Of a stretch of 12,264 nt of DNA, positions 12,258-12,264 are shown piece after piece (the first letter of the stretch is position 1; the number at the start of each line of letters is the position of its first letter). The stretch lies in the NCBI GenBank assembly GCA_036505615.1, contig DASXTB010000423.1, positions 1-12,264 of the forward strand, written 5' to 3'. The position numbers and the translations under genes are program-made. The notes beneath the pieces are model-generated. The model did not search any database and was not told the DNA's origin. It worked only from the letters and a program-made list of their open reading frames with translations. This DNA is from DASXTB01 sp036505615. Lineage in GTDB: Bacteria; Acidobacteriota; UBA6911; JACQSX01.

Positions 12258-12264
12258 TGGAGAC

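Overview
The window is one strand-biased stretch of bacterial chromosome: every intact gene reads left to right. Its core is a complete F1 ATP synthase cluster. The two-b-subunit layout (b', b, delta, alpha, gamma, beta, epsilon, with subunits a and c absent), the plant/cyanobacterial-like glgC beside it, the WYL regulator and the dense intergenic inverted repeats best fit an Acidobacteriota-like soil or metagenomic genome. A deltaproteobacterial-like lineage would share the split ATP synthase layout. This assignment is inference from gene order and repeat style; no 16S or other phylogenetic marker is present.

Layout. 1-447 is the 3' part of a free methionine-(R)-sulfoxide reductase (GAF fold). 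554-1849 is glgC, ADP-glucose pyrophosphorylase. A 193-base spacer with nested palindromes follows, and the ATP synthase genes run from 2043 to 8483. The first half of that operon is packed tightly: b'/b overlap by 4 bases, b/delta by 1, delta/alpha are 8 bases apart. The second half is opened by spacers of 306, 93 and 189 bases before gamma, beta and epsilon. Each of these spacers is filled by an array of 7-base units followed by its own reverse complement, and each uses a different unit sequence. A fourth array of the same design separates msrC and glgC.

8484-9725 is a gene-poor, repeat-rich stretch. It holds an N-terminal fragment of a REP-associated HUH transposase on the minus strand with REP-like palindromes upstream of it, short hexamer- and heptamer-periodic patches, a tRNA-Gln(CTG) gene, and a 131-base MITE/BIME-like element with 42-base inverted arms. 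9726-10817 encodes a WYL-domain transcriptional regulator. It is followed by a 171-base spacer with mutually exclusive hairpins that can bury the ribosome binding site of the next gene, rmuC (10989-12257). The rmuC frame loses family character near 12098 and runs through a 37-base, CRISPR-repeat-like sequence before stopping at the window edge.

How it fits together: MsrC repairs free oxidised methionine, GlgC commits glucose-1-phosphate and ATP to glycogen, and the F1 cluster makes or uses ATP. The window does not show that these are co-regulated. The most unusual content lies between genes: the locus-specific inverted heptamer arrays inside an essential operon, and the switch-like leader of rmuC.
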